28,487 nt of DNA from Streptomyces sp. NRRL F-5123 (GTDB taxonomy: Bacteria > Actinomycetota > Actinomycetes > Streptomycetales > Streptomycetaceae). Below the pieces are notes generated by a model that searched no databases, was not told the origin of the DNA, and saw nothing but the letters and a program-made list of their open reading frames with translations. The position numbers and the translations under genes are program-made. The first letter of the stretch is position 1, and every line of letters begins with the position of its first letter. Location: the NCBI RefSeq assembly GCF_000721495.1, contig NZ_JOHY01000073.1, positions 1 to 28,487 on the forward strand. The letters are read 5' to 3'. Positions 15,401 through 22,320 of the stretch are shown here, piece after piece.

Positions 15401-15926
15401 GGCCGCGGAGGCGCTGGACCTCATCGAGGAGACCCGGCACGACAGCCGGCACACCAGCGGCCAGCCCGGCTTCATCGCCGGCATGCTCGTGAGCATGAAG
15501 GGCTATCTGGTCGGCCTGCTGGGCGAGCCGCACGCCGGTCTCGACATGATCCGCGACGGCCTCGCCGTGCTCGCCGAGCACCCGATCGCCCATGTGATCA
15601 CCCCGCGGATCGGCATGATCCTCGCCCCCGGCGCGGCCGAACTCCTCTCGCTGCTCGCGGAGTCGGAGCACGCCCCCGTGCCCCTGCCCCCGGGCGGCCT
15701 CGCCGATCGCCGCGCCACCCGCGCCGCGGCCCTGCTCAACGCCCACCGCCGTCTGCGCCCCAACGCGCTGCCGCCCGCGGAGGCCGAGCGGGTAGCCGCG
15801 ACCACCGAGCGGCTGCTCGGGCTGCTCGGCCCGCAGCGGTACGCCGCCGCGTACGCCGAGGGCGACGGCCTCGCGGTGGAGGAGGCCATCGCCCTCATGG
15901 GCAACGTGGCGGAGCCGGCCGGCTGA
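12450..15926 (+). CDS. Large AfsR/SARP-type transcriptional regulator (wHTH-BTAD-NB-ARC-TPR), 1158 aa
   Basis: A DNA-binding STAND regulator. An OmpR-like winged helix begins VRYGILGGAEAW and spans about residues 5-90; the bacterial transcriptional activation domain (~95-240) includes DLFRFERLADEG and HPLDEPLHALHIRALRAAGR; an NB-ARC/AAA ATPase follows with P-loop GPGGTGKTRL (~292-301) and Walker B LLLVLDNCEHV (~375-385); helical, TPR-like repeats fill the C-terminal ~550 residues. A Pro/Ala/Gly-rich insert of about 40 residues (~552-593) interrupts the region after the NB-ARC. The GTG 12450 start coincides with the domain start; the upstream frame through the minisatellite is discarded. In this family ATP/ADP exchange and often phosphorylation control DNA binding. 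The gene converges on a DrrAB-like exporter whose promoter carries 11-bp-spaced repeats of the SARP kind, making that operon a candidate target. Confidence 0.93.
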   Translation: MRYGILGGAEAWGDGGEARGSLAGGRLRALLTALALRPGRVVAADALIEDVWDGEPPAGATGALQALVGRLRRAIGHDAVDSVEGGYRLAAEKDDVDLFRFERLADEGSRALADGDAVKAAVLLADALALWRGPALADLPDRGGSVAVRAEALRLDARRLRLAAEVQLGRAAGVLPELAGLAADHPLDEPLHALHIRALRAAGRTADALAAYEGVRRSLADELGTDPSPELRALHAELLNPEPAPPPRPAVEKRRPARQGNSRARLTSFVGREAELDAVADDLTRARLVTLTGPGGTGKTRLSQEAGDLVADRWPDGVWYAELAPVSDPLGLPEAVVSSLGLRDTQLHGLTSEAIAALENKTKDPVRRLTDLLAGRELLLVLDNCEHVIDAAATLAERLLADCPGLAVLATSREPLGVPGELVRPLDPLPDPTALRLLADRGAAARPGFSVDDDPVACAELCRRLDGLPLAIELAAARLRSMSPRGLADRLDDRFRLLTGGSRTLLPRQQTLRAVVDWSWDLLDPAERTLLRRLAVFRGGWTLEAVEAICADPPPPGGTRAPAAPPSGPGTRTPADPAPGAATPAPGGTGARIDAADAAALLASLVDKSLVLAEFTGAGERYRMLETIAEYAAERLDESGERDAVARRHLVHFRELVRTAHPEMRRAGQLVWFERLEREHENLRAALRRAVDTGDEDEALVLLLACSWFWEVRNYISERRYWPGLVAAMGEDPFDAPTYLEPVERGPLDDPPPLGEQQRVEARRWVRVVQMAASEGDTEWWTMPDVARLGERMIASYPPHLPQSARFPGLLRPYAAFFTGDFEKLRGLMDETVESCRIHHRDWELAFSLQLRAKVNNDVSEYVEGSIRDIAESRRIFERLGDEWGMAETLSAEAEAAGNAGEWAHAAECCRKGIALAHKIGSEQHVPVLTVRLGDALINTGAIDEGMQTLRRGVEEASDYGADQDGARFYGRVLLAGALTHVGKAAEALDLIEETRHDSRHTSGQPGFIAGMLVSMKGYLVGLLGEPHAGLDMIRDGLAVLAEHPIAHVITPRIGMILAPGAAELLSLLAESEHAPVPLPPGGLADRRATRAAALLNAHRRLRPNALPPAEAERVAATTERLLGLLGPQRYAAAYAEGDGLAVEEAIALMGNVAEPAG

Positions 15927-15938
15927 AGCAGCCGGCCG
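15916..15938. terminator. Hairpin at the end of the AfsR-like gene
   Basis: CGGCCGGCT (15916-15924) and AGCCGGCCG (15930-15938) pair perfectly with a 5-nt loop containing the end of the stop codon. It lies between two convergent genes and could serve both. Confidence 0.6.
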
Positions 15939-15951
15939 CGCCGGCGGCCAC

Positions 15952-16788
15952 TCAGGTCTTCTTGCGGAAGCGGGCCACCGCGAGCGGCGCCGTCACCAGG
16001 GTGATGCCCGCGGTCCAGGCGAGGGTGATCCACACCGAGTGGGCGACGGCCCCGCCGTTGATCAGGTTGCGGGAGGCGTCGGCGAGCGTGGACAGCGGGT
16101 TGACCTTGGTGAAGCCCTCCAGCCAGCCGGGCATCGTGGTCGGCTTGGCGAAGATGGAGCTGCCGAACTGCAGCGGCATCAGTACGAGCATGGCGACCCC
16201 CTGAACTGCCTGCGGCGTCTTCATGGTCAGGCCCAGCAGGATGAAGATCCACATCAGCGACGCCCCGAACACCGCGGACAGCGCGATCGCGGCCAGCAGG
16301 TGCAGCACGTCCGTGCCGACGGTCATCCCCAGGGCGAAGCCCATCCCGAGGAGGATGAGGGTCGCGACCATCATGCGGCCCAGCTCGACGACGATCTTGG
16401 CGATCAGGACCGAGGACCGCGCGATCGGCATCGTGCGGAAGCGGTCCATGACCCCCTTCTTGAAGTCGTCGTTGATACCGGTGCCGACCGCCTGGGCGAT
16501 GTTCATGCCCATCATCGCCATCAGGCCGGGCACCACGTAGTTGACGTACTCGTGCTGGTGGCCCTTGCCGGAGACCGCGCCGCCGAAGACGTACACGAAC
16601 AGCAGCGTGAAGATGATCGGCATCAGGACGGCGTCGAACATCGACTCCGGGTCCTGCTTGATCTGGAGCAGGTTGCGGCGCGAGAGGGCGCCGATGTGCC
16701 GCAGGTTGGCCCGCAGGCCTATCCGCCCCTCGTGGGGCGCCGCGGCGGTCGTGGCCGGCCGGTCGAGGGTGGCCGTGGCCGTGGTCAT
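15952..16788 (-). CDS. ABC-2-type permease, DrrB-like, 278 aa
   Basis: Membrane subunit of a drug/lipid exporter of the daunorubicin-resistance type. A cytoplasmic N-terminus (~45 residues) is followed by NLLQIKQDPESMFDAVLMPIIFTLLFVYVFGG (the family's coupling helix and first membrane helix), YVVPGLMAMMGMNIAQAVGTGI, an amphipathic FKKGVMDRFRTMPIARSSVLIAKI loop characteristic of ABC-2 permeases, and four further hydrophobic helices, ending RFRKKT. About six membrane helices in all. The ATG 16788 start overlaps the ATPase stop codon as ATGA, so the two subunits are translationally coupled. It probably forms a 2+2 complex with the upstream ATPase. Substrate unknown. Confidence 0.93.
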   Translation of the reverse strand: MTTATATLDRPATTAAAPHEGRIGLRANLRHIGALSRRNLLQIKQDPESMFDAVLMPIIFTLLFVYVFGGAVSGKGHQHEYVNYVVPGLMAMMGMNIAQAVGTGINDDFKKGVMDRFRTMPIARSSVLIAKIVVELGRMMVATLILLGMGFALGMTVGTDVLHLLAAIALSAVFGASLMWIFILLGLTMKTPQAVQGVAMLVLMPLQFGSSIFAKPTTMPGWLEGFTKVNPLSTLADASRNLINGGAVAHSVWITLAWTAGITLVTAPLAVARFRKKT

Positions 16789-17864
16789 ACCGTCACCTTC
16801 TTCTTCTCCCCGTTGCCCGCCGCGCGGGCGGCGGTCGCGTCACCGGTGGGTGCCGCGGAATCGTCGTGCGGGCCGTCCGTACCGTGCGTGCCGTCGTCGG
16901 CCTTCTTGCCGGTGACGGCGAGGAAGACCTCGTCCAGGCTGGGCAGGTGCGTGCCGATGTGCGCGATGCCGAAGCCGCGCGCGGCCAGCAGGCCGACCAC
17001 GGCCGTCAGCTGCTCGTCGGTGAGGATCGGCACCGACACCTCGCCGTCGGCGGCGGCGGTCTGCACCTCGCCGAGCCCGGCGAGGCCCGCGTCGCGGACG
17101 GCCTCGGCCATCGGGTGCAGCTGCACCGGGTCGGACGGGCGGATCACCAGGGTGCGGCCGCCGACCTTCGCCTTCAGCTCCGCCACCCGGCCGTTGGCGA
17201 TCACCCGGCCGCGGTCGATGACGGTCAGCTCGTTCGCGAGCTGCTCGGCCTCCTCCATGTACTGCGTGGTCAGCAGCACCGTCGCGCCGTCGGCGACCAT
17301 GTGCTGGACCTCTTTCCAGACCTCGTTGCGGGTGCGCGGGTCGAGACCGGTCGTCGGCTCGTCCAGGTAGAGCACCTGCGGGCGGCCGGTCATGCTCGCC
17401 GCCAGGTCCAGGCGGCGGCGCATGCCGCCGGAGTAGTGCATCGCGGGGCGCGTGGCGGCCTCGGTCAGCGAGAAGCGCTCCAGCAGCTCGTCGGCCCGCG
17501 CCTTGGCCTCCCGGCTCGACAGGTCGAGCAGCCGCCCGATCATGTAGAGGTTCTCCCGGCCGGACAGCTTCTCGTCCACCGAGGCGTACTGCCCGGTGAG
17601 GCCGATCACCCGGCGCAGCTGCCGGGGCTGCCGCAGCACGTCGTAGCCGGCCACCGTGGCCGTGCCGGCGTCCTGCCGCAGCAGCGTGGACAGCACCCGC
17701 ACCAGGGTGGTCTTGCCGGCCCCGTTCGGCCCGAGGACCCCGAGGACGGTGCCCTGCTTCACGTCGAGGTCGACGCCGTCGAGTGCCTTGGTCTGGCCGA
17801 AGTGTTTGACCAGCCCCCGCACCTCGACGGCGGACTCGTTGTTCCTGCTCGGTCGCGTCGTCAT
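16785..17864 (-). CDS. ABC transporter ATPase, DrrA-like, 359 aa
   Basis: Nucleotide-binding subunit of the exporter. Walker A GPNGAGKTTL (~residues 45-54), Q-loop region GLTGQYASVDEKLSG, signature YSGGMRRRLDLAASM, Walker B QVLYLDEPTTGLDP, and the H-loop replaced by TTQYMEEAEQLA, where Gln stands in place of the switch His, as is typical of the DrrA family. The C-terminal region (LPSLDEVFLAVTG) is the DrrA-specific domain; a charged Ala/Gly/Asp tail ends KKKVTV. The start at 17864 (MTTRPSRNNESAVEVRGL) is chosen because the frame before it crosses the repeat array; CACAGT lies 7 nt upstream as a -10, and GGTGG could be a weak ribosome site. The operator array at 17888-17975 suggests control by a SARP-type protein, possibly the neighbour at 12450-15926. 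Confidence 0.93.
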   Translation of the reverse strand: MTTRPSRNNESAVEVRGLVKHFGQTKALDGVDLDVKQGTVLGVLGPNGAGKTTLVRVLSTLLRQDAGTATVAGYDVLRQPRQLRRVIGLTGQYASVDEKLSGRENLYMIGRLLDLSSREAKARADELLERFSLTEAATRPAMHYSGGMRRRLDLAASMTGRPQVLYLDEPTTGLDPRTRNEVWKEVQHMVADGATVLLTTQYMEEAEQLANELTVIDRGRVIANGRVAELKAKVGGRTLVIRPSDPVQLHPMAEAVRDAGLAGLGEVQTAAADGEVSVPILTDEQLTAVVGLLAARGFGIAHIGTHLPSLDEVFLAVTGKKADDGTHGTDGPHDDSAAPTGDATAARAAGNGEKKKVTV

Positions 17865-17871
17865 GTCCACC

Positions 17872-17975
17872 ACTGTGGCGGGCCCCTCCGACACGGCGCC
17901 GACACGGCGCCGACATGCCCTGTCGGTGCCGCCGACACGCCCCGACATGCCGTGTCGGTACGCCGTCGGTACGCC
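17872..17975 (-). promoter_or_regulatory. Promoter with 11-bp-phased repeat array upstream of the DrrAB-like operon
   Basis: A -10-like CACAGT (minus strand, 17872-17877) lies 7 nt from the ATPase start. Beginning 10 bp upstream of it, CCGACA occurs at 17888, 17899, 17910, 17932 and 17942, and its complement TGTCGG at 17921 and 17953, with GTCGGTACGCC repeated at 17954 and 17965. Spacing is 10-12 bp, mostly 11, i.e. one helical turn. CCGACA-N5-TGTCGG palindromes arise at 17910-17926 and 17942-17958, 32 bp apart. SARP regulators are known to bind direct heptamers at 11-bp spacing ending about 8 bp from the -10, so this is a candidate SARP site. A TetR- or other dimeric repressor on the two palindromes is the main alternative. 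Confidence 0.65.
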
Positions 17976-18018
17976 CACGGCGGGCCGCTGACCTGCGGGA
18001 ACGGTCGAGGCGGCGGTG

Positions 18019-18717
18019 TCAGGCGGGGACGCTGACGAGCAGCGCGCCGCGCTCGGTGCGGATCTCGAAGTGGGTGATGTCGCCGGGGTGCAGCCCCGCG
18101 GCGCCGTGCACGGTGAGCGGGACGGGCTGGGTGTCGGTGCCGTAGCCGTCCGTGGGGACGGACCAGGTGGCGACGGTCTGCTGGTCGCCGTTCATCGCGT
18201 AGACGAGCAGCCGGCAGGTCAGCGGGCCGCGCACGCCCGACAGCCGCAGGTCGATCATGCTGCCCCAGCCCTTGTCCGTGACACCGACGACCGCCGAGAC
18301 GCCCGTGGCCGGGTCCGTGCCGGTGTGCTGCTGGGTGCCGAAGCCCGGCGCCGCGCTGGTGGAACTGTCGCCGTGCTGCACGGCCAGCACGGCGACCAAC
18401 GGGCCGCCGACGACCAGCACCGCCGCCGCGGCCACCGCGACCACCAGCCGCCGCCGCCGTGACCGGCGCGTGCCCGTGACCTGCGCCAGCAGCCGGTCCA
18501 GCAGCGCGTCGCCGCTGGGCGGACCGGCGAGGCCGGCCCCGTCCGTTCCGTCCGCGCTGTCGATGCGCAGCTCCGCCAGTACCGGCACGACCCCGCCGAG
18601 CTGGTCCAGCTCGTACCCGCACAGGTCGCACTCCGCCAGATGCTCCTCGAAGCGGGCCATCTCGCCGTCGTCGAGGGCGCCGAGCAGGTAGGCGCCCACG
18701 TCCATGTGCGGGTTCAC
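18019..18717 (-). CDS. Zinc-binding membrane anti-sigma factor, 232 aa
   Basis: Holds the cognate ECF sigma factor inactive at the membrane. The N-terminal ZAS (zf-HC2) motif is HLAECDLC, His26-x3-Cys30-x2-Cys33, within GAYLLGALDDGEMARFEEHLAEC. A basic segment SRRRR precedes a single membrane helix (~91-113, LVVAVAAAAVLVVGGPLVAVL). The extracytoplasmic part of ~115 residues carries a Cys (TCRLLVYAMNGDQQTVATWSVP), resembling the sensor domain common in actinobacterial anti-sigma proteins. The GTG at 18717-18715 overlaps the sigma-factor stop as GTGA, giving coupled synthesis; an internal ATG four codons on (MDVGAYLL) is an alternative start. The signal sensed is unknown. Confidence 0.9.
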   Translation of the reverse strand: MNPHMDVGAYLLGALDDGEMARFEEHLAECDLCGYELDQLGGVVPVLAELRIDSADGTDGAGLAGPPSGDALLDRLLAQVTGTRRSRRRRLVVAVAAAAVLVVGGPLVAVLAVQHGDSSTSAAPGFGTQQHTGTDPATGVSAVVGVTDKGWGSMIDLRLSGVRGPLTCRLLVYAMNGDQQTVATWSVPTDGYGTDTQPVPLTVHGAAGLHPGDITHFEIRTERGALLVSVPA

Positions 18718-19346
18718 GACGTCGTCACCCCCCTCTCCTCCAGCGCGTTGCGCAGCGCGCGCAGCGCGTAGAACACCCGCGAGCGTACGGTGCCGGGCGG
18801 CAGCCCCAACTCCGCGGCGGCCTCATTGACGGTACGGCCCCGGAAGTACGTTTCGACGAGGGCCTCGCGATGTGCCTCGGACAGGTCCTGCAAGGCGTCG
18901 GAAATGGTCATCAGGCGCAGCGAGCGCTCCAGCTCGTCGCTGGCGGGCACCTGCTCCAGCGCGGCCGGGGAGGTCTCCGGCGGGCGCGCCTGGCGGCTGC
19001 GGTGGCCGTCGATGACCAGCCGCCGGGCGACGGTCACCAGCCACGGCCGCAGCGAGCGGGCCGCGGGGTCCAGCGTGGCGGCGCTCTTCCAGGCCCGCAG
19101 CAGGGTCTCCTGCACGATGTCCTCGGCCAGGAAGCGGTCACCGGCCACGAGCCGCAGGACGTACGTGTACAGCGCGCCCGCGTGCTCGCGGTACAGCGCC
19201 CGCATCAGCTCCTCCTCCGGAGCGGCGCCGGGCGGTCCCGAAGGTCCGTGGGGTGGTCCTTCCACGGGCGCATCCTGCCCTACCCGGCCCGCGCGGTCGA
19301 GATCGCCTCCCACGGCGAGCGCACCGCGACGCGGAGTGAGGTTCAT
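18714..19346 (-). CDS. ECF RNA polymerase sigma factor, 210 aa
   Basis: An alternative sigma factor of the extracytoplasmic-function class. Region 2 (about 48-115) includes LYREHAGALYTYVLRLVAGD and FLAEDIVQETLLRAW, with SLRPWLVTVARRLVIDGHRSR at its end; region 4 (about 150-205) is DLSEAHREALVETYFRGRTVNEAAAELGLPPGTVRSRVFYALRAL. The first ~45 residues are Gly/Pro-rich and unlike other sigma factors, so an internal start is possible, but no better ribosome site was found. It is followed, with a 4-nt overlap, by its zinc-dependent anti-sigma factor, the usual SigL/SigK-like arrangement. A TTGAGA ... GTATGT pair with 18-nt spacing upstream (about 19406-19436, minus strand) is a weak promoter candidate. 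Confidence 0.92.
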   Translation of the reverse strand: MNLTPRRGALAVGGDLDRAGRVGQDAPVEGPPHGPSGPPGAAPEEELMRALYREHAGALYTYVLRLVAGDRFLAEDIVQETLLRAWKSAATLDPAARSLRPWLVTVARRLVIDGHRSRQARPPETSPAALEQVPASDELERSLRLMTISDALQDLSEAHREALVETYFRGRTVNEAAAELGLPPGTVRSRVFYALRALRNALEERGVTTS

Positions 19347-19436
19347 GGCGGGGGTCCCGTCCGTCCCGTCGGTGCCGGTGGGCGCCCCCGGGCGGAGCGC
19401 TCACCGGCACATACGGACGCGCGGCGGGAATGTCTC

Positions 19437-19472
19437 AAAAGAACCCGCGCGGATGTCGCGCCGCGGGCTTTT
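19437..19472 (-). terminator. Terminator of panB with T-run
   Basis: AAAAG at 19437-19441 and CTTTT at 19468-19472 flank CCCGCG (19444-19449) and CGCGGG (19462-19467). On the minus strand this gives a GC stem followed by a U-rich tail, an unusually classical intrinsic terminator for such GC-rich DNA, 19 nt after the panB stop. It also works in reverse. Confidence 0.7.
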
Positions 19473-19490
19473 CCGGACGCCGCGCGCGGA

Positions 19491-20363
19491 TCAGTGGAAC
19501 GTGTGCTCCTCGGCGGGGAAGGCCCCGCCGACGACCTCCTCGGCGTACGCCCTGGCCGCGTCGCCCAGGGAGCGCCGCAGGTCCAGGTACTGCTTGGTGA
19601 AGCGCGGCACCTTGCCGCCGGTGAGGCCGGCCATGTCCGTCCACACCAGCACCTGCGCGTCCGTGTCCGGCCCGGCGCCGATGCCGACGACGGGGATGTG
19701 CAGCGAGCGGGTGACCTCCGCGGCGACCTCGGCCGGCACCAGCTCCAGCACGACGGCGAAGGCGCCCGCGTCCTGCGCGGCCTTCGCGTCCCGGACGAGC
19801 TGCTGCGCCGCCTCCTCGCTGCGGCCCTGCACCCGGTGCCCCAGCGTGTTGACCGACTGCGGCGTCAGGCCCAGATGCGCCATGACCGGGATGCCGGACT
19901 CCACGATCAGCGCGGTGGCCGCGAGCGAGCGCTCCCCGCCCTCCAGTTTGACCGCCCCGACCCCGGCCTCCTTGACCAGCCGCGTCGCGCTCCGCAGCGC
20001 CTGCACGGGCCCTTCCTGGTAGGACCCGAACGTCAGGTCCCCGACGACCAGCGCGCGGCTCGTACCGCGTACGACGGCCGCGGCCAGCATCGTCATCTCG
20101 TCCAGCGTGACCGGCACGGTGCTCTCGTAGCCGAGGTGGCAGTTCCCCATCGAATCCCCGACGAGCAGCACCGGGATCCCGGCCTCGTCGAAGACCGACG
20201 CGGTCATCGCGTCGTACGCGGTGAGCATCGGCCACCGCTCCCCGCGCTCCTTGGCGAGCGCCAGATCGCGCACCGAGACCCGGCGGTTACGGCTCCCGCC
20301 GTACAGCGCCTTGGGATTGTCGAGCCCCTTGCCCTGTTCCCGGGCAGCAGAAAGTGACGTCAT
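19491..20363 (-). CDS. panB: 3-methyl-2-oxobutanoate hydroxymethyltransferase, 290 aa
   Basis: First committed step of pantothenate/CoA synthesis: adds a hydroxymethyl group from methylene-tetrahydrofolate to alpha-ketoisovalerate, giving ketopantoate. The TIM-barrel motifs are present in order: PMLTAYDAMTASVFDEAGI, VLLVGDSMGNCHLGYESTVPVTLDEM (metal-ligand Asp), ALVVGDLTFGSYQ (second Asp), AVKLEGG (substrate region), PVMAHLGLTPQSVNTLGH, AFAVVLELVPAEVA (catalytic Glu) and PVVGIGAGPDTDAQVLVWTDMAGL. The ~40-residue N-terminal extension is normal for actinobacteria. AAGGAG lies nine nt before ATG 20363. It is monocistronic, with the convergent-style terminators on either side. No panC/panD nearby. 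Confidence 0.97.
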   Translation of the reverse strand: MTSLSAAREQGKGLDNPKALYGGSRNRRVSVRDLALAKERGERWPMLTAYDAMTASVFDEAGIPVLLVGDSMGNCHLGYESTVPVTLDEMTMLAAAVVRGTSRALVVGDLTFGSYQEGPVQALRSATRLVKEAGVGAVKLEGGERSLAATALIVESGIPVMAHLGLTPQSVNTLGHRVQGRSEEAAQQLVRDAKAAQDAGAFAVVLELVPAEVAAEVTRSLHIPVVGIGAGPDTDAQVLVWTDMAGLTGGKVPRFTKQYLDLRRSLGDAARAYAEEVVGGAFPAEEHTFH

Positions 20364-20456
20364 TCTCGACGGCTCCTTCACGTCATCTCGAGGCACCCTG
20401 ACGGTGTCCCCGGACCACCCCCCATGCTGGCACGCTGCGCGCCCGCGGCAAAGGGG

Positions 20457-20490
20457 GCTCCCCGCCCGGGCTCGCTCCCGGGCGGGGAGC
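20457..20490 (-). terminator. Terminator hairpin of the TetR gene
   Basis: GCTCCCCGCCCGGG (20457-20470) and CCCGGGCGGGGAGC (20477-20490) pair perfectly over 14 bp with a 6-nt loop, seven nt beyond the TetR stop codon. The remaining gap to panB (20364-20456) shows nothing else. Confidence 0.75.
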
Positions 20491-20497
20491 GAGCCGT

Positions 20498-21127
20498 TCA
20501 GGAACCGGTGGCCGCGGCAGGGGTCACGACGGAGTCCAGCGCGGGGGCGATGACGGCGAAGGCCCGGCCGGTCAGCTCCGCCGGGTCCACGGTGCCGTCG
20601 TCGCTCCACCGCTGGAGGATGGTGTCGAAGGCGGCCAGCGCCATCCCGGCGGCCAGCTCCGGATACAGCTCCACCGCGGGGTCCATGCCGAGGCGGCGGG
20701 CCAGCTCCGCCGCGAGCTCGCCGCGCCACTGCGCCTGGCGCTCCAGGAAGCGCGCGAGCAGCGGCGGGGTGCGCAGGATCAGCCGCACCACGCTCAGCGC
20801 CCGGTCGGCGTGCCCCGCGCAGGCGTCGACGGAGGACTGCACGGCGTGCCGCAGGGCGACGGACGGCGGCTCCAGCGGCGGCCGGGCGGCCAGCTCGTCG
20901 CGCATGCCCGCGCCCATCTCCGTCAGGAACTGGACGACCACGTCCTCCTTCGAGGAGAAGTAGCGGAAGAACGTCCGCTTGGACACGCCCGCCGCCGCGG
21001 TGATCTCGTCCACCGTCACCGCTTCGAACCCCTCGCGCACGAGCAGGTTCAGCGCGGCCTGGGTCAGTGCGTCCGCGACGAGCGCGCGCTTGCGCTCGGC
21101 CAGGGTCCCAGCGGGTCGGGAAGTCAT
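20498..21127 (-). CDS. TetR-family regulator, 209 aa
   Basis: A dimeric ligand-controlled repressor. The N-terminal helix-turn-helix (about residues 12-58) reads RKRALVADALTQAALNLLVREGFEAVTVDEITAAAGVSKRTFFRYFSSKEDVV in the canonical TetR pattern; the C-terminal ligand domain is all-helical and fits the TetR_C group seen with AcyltransferaseR-like members. TACGAT lies six nt before ATG 21127, with GGGGGG in between, so the mRNA has little or no leader. It is divergent from the short-chain dehydrogenase gene (73 nt apart), so regulating that neighbour and itself is likely. The ligand is unknown. Confidence 0.92.
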   Translation of the reverse strand: MTSRPAGTLAERKRALVADALTQAALNLLVREGFEAVTVDEITAAAGVSKRTFFRYFSSKEDVVVQFLTEMGAGMRDELAARPPLEPPSVALRHAVQSSVDACAGHADRALSVVRLILRTPPLLARFLERQAQWRGELAAELARRLGMDPAVELYPELAAGMALAAFDTILQRWSDDGTVDPAELTGRAFAVIAPALDSVVTPAAATGS

Positions 21128-21171
21128 CCCCCCATCGTAGGCGCCGCGCCAGCTTCGCCTCCAGATGCCAC

Positions 21172-21187
21172 GCTTGACACTCAATGC
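21172..21187. promoter_or_regulatory. Candidate TetR operator between tetR and SDR genes
   Basis: GCTTGACACTCAATGC contains TTGA-CAC-TCAA, an inverted repeat at the middle of the divergent gap; ATGCCACG is also repeated directly on either side (about 21165 and 21184). It includes TTGACA, a -35-like hexamer. A small, AT-richer island where a repressor would control both genes; unproven. Confidence 0.4.
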
Positions 21188-21200
21188 CACGGAGGGCACG

Positions 21201-22145
21201 ATGAGCCGCATGACGCGTGAGAGCCGCTGGCGAGCCGACCAGATGCCGGACCAGGACGGACGGGTGTTCGTCGTCACAGGGGCCAACAGCGGCCTCGGAC
21301 TGGCGACCACCAGGGCGCTCGCCCGCAAGGGCGCACGGGTGGTCCTGGCCGTCCGCGACGAGGAGAAGGGCCGCCGGGCCGCCGCGCAGCTGACGTCCGA
21401 GCAGGCCCGGGCCCGCCTGGAGGTGCGCCCGCTGGACCTGTCGGACATGGCGTCGGTGCGTGCGTTCGCCGACGGGCTGAAGGCCGACGGCATGCACCCC
21501 GACGTGCTCGTCAACAACGCGGGCCTCATGGCGCCGCCCCGCACGCTCACCGCCGACGGCCACGAGGTGCAGTTCGCCGCCAACCACCTCGGGCACTTCG
21601 CGCTCACCGCCCTGCTGCTCGAGCTCATGGCCGGCAGCGACGACCCCCGCGTGGTCACCGTGACCTCCGCCAACCACCGCCAGGGGCAGATCTTCTTCGA
21701 CGACCTGACCGGTGAGCGCAAGTACGCGCCCATGGGGTACTACAACCAGTCCAAGCTCGCCAACGCCCTGTTCGGCTGGGAGCTGCACCGGAGGCTGAGC
21801 GCGGCCGGCAGCCGGGTCCGCAGCGTGCTCGCCCACCCCGGCTACAGCTCCACCGGGCTGCAGACGAGCGCCCCCGTCGGCCGGGTGAAGTTCGTCTTCG
21901 GCCGGCTGCTGCTGCCGCTCGCCCAGACGTCGGAGCAGGGCGCGCTGCCGCAGCTCTACGCGGCCACCGACCCGCAGGCGCGCGGCGGCGAGCTCTACGG
22001 GCCCGACGGCATGGGCGAGCTGCGCGGCGCACCCAAGCGGGTGGAGCTGGCTCCGCGCGCCACCGATCCGGCGGCCGCCGGCCGGTTGTGGCAGTTGTCC
22101 GAAGAACTGACCGGAGTGAGTTTCGCGCTTCCCGCCGTGGTTTGA
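21201..22145 (+). CDS. Short-chain dehydrogenase/reductase (retinol-dehydrogenase-like), 314 aa
   Basis: An NAD(P)-dependent oxidoreductase with a Rossmann fold. Cofactor motif TGANSGLGLATTRALA (residues 26-33 TGxxxGxG), basic VRDEEKGRRAA after the second strand (NADP preference), LDLSDMASVRAF, VNNAGLMAPP (NNAG), HLGHFALTALLL, VVTVTSANH with the catalytic Ser region, and the catalytic YNQSK (Tyr181, Lys185). The C-terminal part (HPGYSSTGLQT...GAPKRVEL) is typical of the human RDH/WWOX-like group. GGAGGG four nt before ATG 21201 decides the start over the ATG three codons later. Divergently regulated with TetR. The natural substrate is unknown; whether it belongs to the polyketide cluster that follows is doubtful. 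Confidence 0.92.
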   Translation: MSRMTRESRWRADQMPDQDGRVFVVTGANSGLGLATTRALARKGARVVLAVRDEEKGRRAAAQLTSEQARARLEVRPLDLSDMASVRAFADGLKADGMHPDVLVNNAGLMAPPRTLTADGHEVQFAANHLGHFALTALLLELMAGSDDPRVVTVTSANHRQGQIFFDDLTGERKYAPMGYYNQSKLANALFGWELHRRLSAAGSRVRSVLAHPGYSSTGLQTSAPVGRVKFVFGRLLLPLAQTSEQGALPQLYAATDPQARGGELYGPDGMGELRGAPKRVELAPRATDPAAAGRLWQLSEELTGVSFALPAVV

Positions 22146-22230
22146 GGTGTTCGTCGAGAGATTTCGGGCGTTCGCATCATAAAAGGCGCCCAAGTGCCGG
22201 AACAAAACATTCCGTTGACCGTGAGCTGAG

Positions 22231-22246
22231 TGTGAGTCAGATCACT
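22231..22246. promoter_or_regulatory. Crp-like box upstream of the P450 gene
   Basis: TGTGA-GTCAGA-TCACT differs at a single position from the TGTGA-N6-TCACA consensus of Crp-family regulators. It lies 75 nt before the P450 start, in a 175-nt gap that is clearly less GC-rich than its surroundings, with TTGACC (22215-22220) upstream and TACGAT (22275-22280) downstream as possible promoter elements. Confidence 0.5.
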
Positions 22247-22320
22247 CTTTGGCGGCCCTTTGTGCGATGCCTGTTACGATGATGACCCCTTATAGGCGGC
22301 AAGTTGTTCGGGGGTCCACT

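Noticed and set aside
12087..15746. 1219-codon minus-strand open frame
   Set aside because: Antisense to the AfsR-like gene, which has clear domains; its end consists of the minisatellite translated. A product of GC-rich codon bias.
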